DNA from: CAIQQQ01 sp040399685
Lineage (GTDB): Bacteria; Pseudomonadota; Alphaproteobacteria; Acetobacterales; Acetobacteraceae
Length of the DNA: 64,000 nt
NCBI GenBank assembly: GCA_040399685.1
Contig: JBBART010000002.1
Coordinates: 258,635-322,634, forward strand
Direction of reading: 5' to 3'
Each line of letters begins with the position of its first letter. Position 1 is the first letter of the stretch. Shown here piece after piece: positions 60,504 through 64,000 of this stretch. The position numbers were made by a program, and so were the translations under genes. The notes beneath the pieces were generated by a model, which was given only the letters and a program-made list of their open reading frames with translations, was not told where the DNA came from and did not search any database.

Positions 60504-61411
60504 CCCGGCAAAGCGGGCCACAGCCAGGCGGCGCCCCGCACGCCGGACGAGTCGCCATGGCGGTTCTGCACCACCGGCGTCTCGACGAAATCCGAGAACA
60601 CGTAGGATTTCATCGCACGCGGCACGTCTGTGTAGAGGTGCTCCATGTTCGACAGCCCGCCGCCGAGCACGATCACATCCGGGTCAAGGATGTTGATGAT
60701 CACGGCGAGGCCGCGCGCCATCCGGTCGGTGTGCCGCGCCAGGGCTGCGGCGGCGGCGATATCGCCGGCCTTGGCGCGGATCGGCAGGCGCGAGGCGTCA
60801 TGCGCGTCCGGCCCATCGCAATCGCGTGCCAGCGCGGGGCCTGCCACATAGCGTTCCATGCAGTTGAACTTGCCGCACCAGCACAATTCGCCGGGCAGTT
60901 CCTCCGGGCGCGGCCAGGGCAGGGGGATATGGCCCCACTCGCCCGCCACCCGGTTGCGCCCCCGCAGCACCCGGCCATGGGCCACGATGCCACCGCCGCA
61001 GCCGGTGCCGATAATCACGCCGAACACCACGCCATGCCCGGCGCCGGCGCCATCGGTCGCCTCGCTGAGGGCAAAGCAGTTAGCGTCGTTCTCCACCCGC
61101 ACCTCACGCGACAAACGCGTGGACATGTCGGCGTCGAAGCGATTGCCGTTCAGGGCGATGGAGTTGGCGTTCTTCACCAGGCCGGTGGTGGCGCTGATCA
61201 CGCCGGGAATGCCAATGCCCACGCTGCCATGCCCGCCCAGGGCCTGCTCGAAACGGCCCACGAGCCCCGCAATCGCATCCAGCGTGGCGGCATAGCCCTG
61301 CGGGGTGGGAACGCGGTTGCGCATGCGTTCGCTGCCGTCGGGCGCCAAGGCCACCGCCTCGATCTTGGTGCCGCCGAGGTCGATGCCAATCCGGAAATCT
61401 GGTGTGTTCAT
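60500..61411 (-). CDS. ROK family sugar kinase
   Basis: 303-residue sugar kinase, probably phosphorylating fructose, glucose or an amino sugar. It shows the ATP-binding IGIDLGGTKIE at residues 8-18, the catalytic ENDANCFALSEA, and GEWGHIPLPWP followed by the zinc-binding CWCGKFNCMERYVAG. The Cys set is complete. The LPWPRPEELPGELCWCGK segment is like E. coli Mak/NagK, so fructokinase or N-acetylglucosamine kinase are the best guesses. Monocistronic start at 61411, followed by dinB with a short overlap. Confidence 0.92.
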   Translation of the reverse strand: MNTPDFRIGIDLGGTKIEAVALAPDGSERMRNRVPTPQGYAATLDAIAGLVGRFEQALGGHGSVGIGIPGVISATTGLVKNANSIALNGNRFDADMSTRLSREVRVENDANCFALSEATDGAGAGHGVVFGVIIGTGCGGGIVAHGRVLRGRNRVAGEWGHIPLPWPRPEELPGELCWCGKFNCMERYVAGPALARDCDGPDAHDASRLPIRAKAGDIAAAAALARHTDRMARGLAVIINILDPDVIVLGGGLSNMEHLYTDVPRAMKSYVFSDFVETPVVQNRHGDSSGVRGAAWLWPALPG

Positions 61412-61494
61412 ACCCCCATTGTGGCGCAGCTATGCCGCTTGCTCAACAGCCGGCGACATCCCAAACTGGGAGACGGAGGACAACAAAGCGTCTC

Positions 61495-61722
61495 ATGACG
61501 GAAACAATTCTCGACGTGAAGGGCATGACCTGCCCCCTGCCGGTTCTGCGCACCAACAAGGTTCTGCGCACGATGGCGCCCGGCGCCCGCTTGCGCGTGC
61601 TCGCCACCGACCGTGCGGCGGTGGCCGACATGCAGGCGTTCTGTCGGGAATCCGGCCATGCGCTGCTGGCGTTGAGTGAAGAATCCGGCGTGTTCAGCTT
61701 CGTCATTCGCAGGAAGGCGTGA
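61495..61722 (+). CDS. tusA: TusA-family sulfurtransferase carrier
   Basis: 75-residue sulfur carrier with the diagnostic CPxP motif in MTCPLPVLRTNKVL, where Cys13 would hold the persulfide. The rest follows the family fold (LRVLATDRAAVADMQAFCRES...FVIRRK). It may deliver sulfur to tRNA 2-thiouridine or to molybdenum cofactor enzymes; in this genome formate dehydrogenase would be one beneficiary (inference). GGAGGA lies 12-17 bases upstream. The deacetylase gene begins four bases after the stop. Confidence 0.9.
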   Translation: MTETILDVKGMTCPLPVLRTNKVLRTMAPGARLRVLATDRAAVADMQAFCRESGHALLALSEESGVFSFVIRRKA

Positions 61723-61725
61723 AGC

Positions 61726-62655
61726 ATGTCCGTTGCCCTGATCACCCATCCCGCCTGCCTTGCGCACGATACCGGCCCCTGGCACCCCGAATGCGCCGAC
61801 CGTCTGCGCGTGGTGCTGCGGGCGCTGGAAGCCGAGGAGTTTCACGCCCTCATCCGTGAGCAGGCGCCCGAGGCCACGATAGAACAACTCGCCCGCGTGC
61901 ATCCGCGGTCCTACATCGACCGGATTCTTGCCATCCGCCCGGTCGACGGCGCGTTGGTCGAACTCGACAACGACACGGTGATGAGCGCCGGCAGCGCCCA
62001 GGCAGCCCTGCGCGCGGCCGGTGGGGCGATCATGGCGGTGGATGCGGTGATGGAAGGCTGGGCGCGCACCGCCTTCGCTGCCGTGCGTCCGCCCGGGCAT
62101 CATTGCGAGGTGGAGCAGGCGATGGGGTTCTGCCTGTTCGCCACCGCAGCCGTCGCGGCCCGTCATGCCCAGGCGCGCTGGGGATTGGGCCGGGTGGCGA
62201 TCGTTGATTTCGACGTGCATCACGGCAATGGCTCGCAACACATTTTTTATAACGATCCCAGCGTGTTCTATGGCTCGTCGCACCAGCATCCCTGCTTTCC
62301 GGAGACCGGAGCTGCGGCCGAGACGGGCGTTGGCAACATCGTCAACGCACCGTTGCCGCCCAACAGCGGCAGCACGCTGTTCCGTGCCGCCTGGACCGAT
62401 ACGATCCTGCCGGCGCTGGACGCTTTCGCGCCCGAACTGATCATCATCTCGGCCGGATTTGACGCCCATAAAGCCGACCCACTGGCCCAATTGCTGCTGG
62501 AAACCGAGGATTTCGCCTGGCTCACGGGTGAATTGCTGGGCCGTGCGCGGCTCCATTGCAAAGGTCGGCTGGTGTCGGTGTTGGAGGGCGGCTATGATTT
62601 ACTCGCTTTGGCTGCCAGTGCTGCGGCGCATGTCCGCAGCCTGATGCACGACTGA
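61726..62655 (+). CDS. histone deacetylase-family protein (class II-like)
   Basis: 309-residue zinc hydrolase of the HDAC/AcuC/APAH superfamily. Active-site pieces: RPPGHHCEVEQAMGFCLF with the His pair, DFDVHHGNGSQHIFY with two zinc ligands, ISAGFDAHKADPL with the third, and the LEGGYDL loop. All are present. Bacterial members deacetylate polyamines or lysines on metabolic enzymes. It overlaps no gene but sits four bases after tusA, so both are likely co-expressed. Confidence 0.92.
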   Translation: MSVALITHPACLAHDTGPWHPECADRLRVVLRALEAEEFHALIREQAPEATIEQLARVHPRSYIDRILAIRPVDGALVELDNDTVMSAGSAQAALRAAGGAIMAVDAVMEGWARTAFAAVRPPGHHCEVEQAMGFCLFATAAVAARHAQARWGLGRVAIVDFDVHHGNGSQHIFYNDPSVFYGSSHQHPCFPETGAAAETGVGNIVNAPLPPNSGSTLFRAAWTDTILPALDAFAPELIIISAGFDAHKADPLAQLLLETEDFAWLTGELLGRARLHCKGRLVSVLEGGYDLLALAASAAAHVRSLMHD

Positions 62656-62777
62656 TACACGCTTGTGCCGATGTATCAATAAGGGGTTGGCGTGCGGCGT
62701 AACTGCCGTTACCACGCGTTGCTTGGCGTGAAGTGACGCGCAACGCCCGCAGGGCCGCTTTAGAATGGAGTCCCGGC

Positions 62778-63029
62778 ATGTCCGGCGCAAAACCAACGGC
62801 TTCATCGGATGTAACAGGTTTGTCCTTCGAGGATGCCCTGGCGGAACTTGAGCGGATCGTCAAAGGCCTCGAAGGCGGCCAGCAGAAGCTGGAGGACGCC
62901 ATCGGCGCTTATGAGCGCGGCGCCGCTTTGCGTGCCCATTGTGAAGCCAAGCTCGCCGAGGCCGATGCGCGCGTGCAGGCCATTGTCGCGGCCGCAGATG
63001 GCAGCCTTTCTCTCCGTCCAGAGGCCTGA
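62778..63029 (+). CDS. xseB: exodeoxyribonuclease VII small subunit
   Basis: 83-residue helical subunit that assembles on XseA to form exonuclease VII. Signature FEDALAELERIVKGLEGG is intact and followed by LEDAIGAYERGAALRAHCEAKL, which makes the two-helix hairpin. Start at 62778 preceded by GGAG. It is the first gene of a conserved xseB-ispA-dxs operon; four bases separate it from ispA. Confidence 0.95.
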   Translation: MSGAKPTASSDVTGLSFEDALAELERIVKGLEGGQQKLEDAIGAYERGAALRAHCEAKLAEADARVQAIVAAADGSLSLRPEA

Positions 63030-63033
63030 GAAC

Positions 63034-63936
63034 ATGAGCGATTTGAAGATAGTCACGCTGGCTGATGCGCTGGCCCAGGCGGCTGGCGAAGTGGAACAGG
63101 CGCTGGACGACCTGTTGCAGATGCCCGACGGCGCCGAGGCCCGCGTGGTGTCCGCCATGCGCTACGCCGTGCTCGGCGGCGGCAAGCGGATGCGCGCGTT
63201 CATGGTGATGGAGGCCGCCACCCTGTTCGGCGTCGATCGCCGCTGCTCCGCCCGTGCTGCCGCCAGTGTGGAAATGTTGCACGCCTATTCCCTGGTGCAT
63301 GACGATCTTCCGGCGATGGACGACGACGACATGCGTCGCGGCAAGCCCAGCACGCACAAGGCGTTCGATGAAGCCACCGCCATCCTGGCCGGCGATGCGC
63401 TGCTGACGCGGGCGTTCGAGGTGCTGGCCGAACCTGACACCCATTCCAATTCCGAAGCGCGCATCGAACTGGTGCTGGCCCTGGCCACCGCCTCCGGCGC
63501 CCGCGGCATGGTGGGCGGCCAGATGATCGACATCGAATCCGAGGGCCGCGACCTCACCGCCGACCAGATCGGCCGTCTCCAAGCCCTGAAGACCGGTCGC
63601 CTGATCCAATATTCCGCCGAGGCCGGCGCCATTCTTGGCCGCGCCAACCCGATGCAGCGCCATTTGCTGGCCTGCTACGGCCGTGATGTGGGGGCTGCCT
63701 TCCAGATCGCCGACGATATCCTCGACGTTGAAGGCACCGCGGAAGACGTGGGCAAAGCCACCGGCAAGGACGCCGCCGCTGGCAAGGCCACGCTGGTTTC
63801 CATCCTCGGGCTGGAACGCGCCCGCGCCCATGCCGACGCATTGGCCGCCCAGGCCGCCCATCACCTCGACAGCTTCGGCGAAAAAGCGGCACATCTGCGT
63901 GCGCTGGCCGCCCTCGTTGTCGCCAGAAAGAGCTGA
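63034..63936 (+). CDS. ispA: farnesyl diphosphate synthase (short-chain prenyltransferase)
   Basis: 300-residue trans-prenyltransferase that makes farnesyl diphosphate from IPP and DMAPP. The first aspartate-rich motif is DDLPAMDDDD and the second is IADDILD. GGGKRMRAFM at residues 49-58 is the IPP-binding loop. Length and the small insert between the two Asp of the first motif match bacterial FPP synthase. It lies between xseB and dxs, a conserved operon. ispG of the same route is at 37 kb. Confidence 0.95.
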   Translation: MSDLKIVTLADALAQAAGEVEQALDDLLQMPDGAEARVVSAMRYAVLGGGKRMRAFMVMEAATLFGVDRRCSARAAASVEMLHAYSLVHDDLPAMDDDDMRRGKPSTHKAFDEATAILAGDALLTRAFEVLAEPDTHSNSEARIELVLALATASGARGMVGGQMIDIESEGRDLTADQIGRLQALKTGRLIQYSAEAGAILGRANPMQRHLLACYGRDVGAAFQIADDILDVEGTAEDVGKATGKDAAAGKATLVSILGLERARAHADALAAQAAHHLDSFGEKAAHLRALAALVVARKS

Positions 63937-63945
63937 GCCACCCGT

Positions 63946-64000
63946 ATGAACGCGCCGATCATCGCCCCCCGCCCACAGACCCCCACGCTGGACCGCGTCC
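63946..64000 (+). CDS. dxs: 1-deoxy-D-xylulose-5-phosphate synthase, N-terminal start only
   Basis: Only 18 codons are in the window (MNAPIIAPRPQTPTLDRV), running off the right edge. The start looks like that of alphaproteobacterial Dxs proteins (a short proline-rich leader then TPxLDRV). Position right after xseB-ispA is the normal one for dxs, which commits pyruvate and glyceraldehyde-3-phosphate to the isoprenoid pathway. Identification rests mainly on gene order. Confidence 0.75.
   Translation, partial: MNAPIIAPRPQTPTLDRV

Overview
The window is a 64 kb, GC-rich chromosomal segment of an alphaproteobacterium, most likely an Acetobacteraceae/Rhodospirillales-type organism. I infer this from the gene content (lptG-lptD-surA-ksgA, prfA-prmC-DUF4167, xseB-ispA-dxs, EipB/DUF1849, alphaproteobacterial DinB with an N-terminal zinc-ribbon-like segment), from the FdhABC type with its DUF3305/DUF3306/DUF6352/DUF6505 accessory genes, and from a dispersed palindromic element between convergent genes. 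No species call can be made by eye. I see no transposase, integrase, prophage or CRISPR array.

Layout. 1-2.0 kb: the end of a polar amino acid ABC transporter (two permeases and a binding protein). 2.2-7.7 kb: outer-membrane biogenesis genes lptG, lptD and surA, then the rRNA methylase ksgA, on the minus strand. 7.8-9.7 kb: a GlcD-type FAD oxidase and a YnfA-family membrane protein. 9.8-20.8 kb: a complete formate dehydrogenase locus. A multi-cluster ferredoxin is transcribed away from a tightly overlapping accessory operon (lipoate/biotin ligase-like, DUF6505, DUF6352, DUF3305, DUF3306). This is followed by an HTH-TorD chaperone fusion, a Tat-signal miniprotein, fdhA, fdhB, fdhC and a 44-residue membrane protein. 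20.9-25.0 kb: a patatin lipoprotein, an OmpA-like lipoprotein, a TPR regulator and a small conserved protein. 25.0-25.8 kb holds no gene and includes a sharply AT-rich island. 25.8-28.3 kb: a GAF-GAF-PAS-PAS histidine kinase whose reading frame is broken by one TAA codon.

28.3-36.0 kb: small-molecule metabolism genes, then a regulatory block. It holds an NtrB/NtrC-like two-component pair and a secreted two-repeat protein behind a near-consensus sigma-54 promoter. Divergent from these is a cytoplasmic HtrA-like pseudoprotease translationally coupled to a LuxR-type regulator with a degenerate receiver. 36.1-45.8 kb: housekeeping genes (rodZ-like, ispG, hisS, prfA, prmC, DUF4167, a Nudix hydrolase, an Atm1-type exporter, rpmB). 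45.8-57.9 kb: a minimal histidine kinase, a DUF3857/transglutaminase-like protein, a cation/proton antiporter, a CMD-family protein, a DUF4239 protein, uvrB, ugd, a small lipoprotein, selO, gpx and a secreted unknown. 58.0-58.3 kb: a tRNA-Leu(UAA) gene interrupted by a 230-nt group I intron. 58.4-64 kb: eipB, dinB, a ROK sugar kinase, tusA, an HDAC-family deacetylase, xseB, ispA and the start of dxs.

The strongest observations are the group I intron in tRNA-Leu(UAA), the pseudo-HtrA/LuxR pair, and the sigma-54 circuit around the two-repeat secreted protein. Family names come from recognising motifs and typical gene order; no database search was run.
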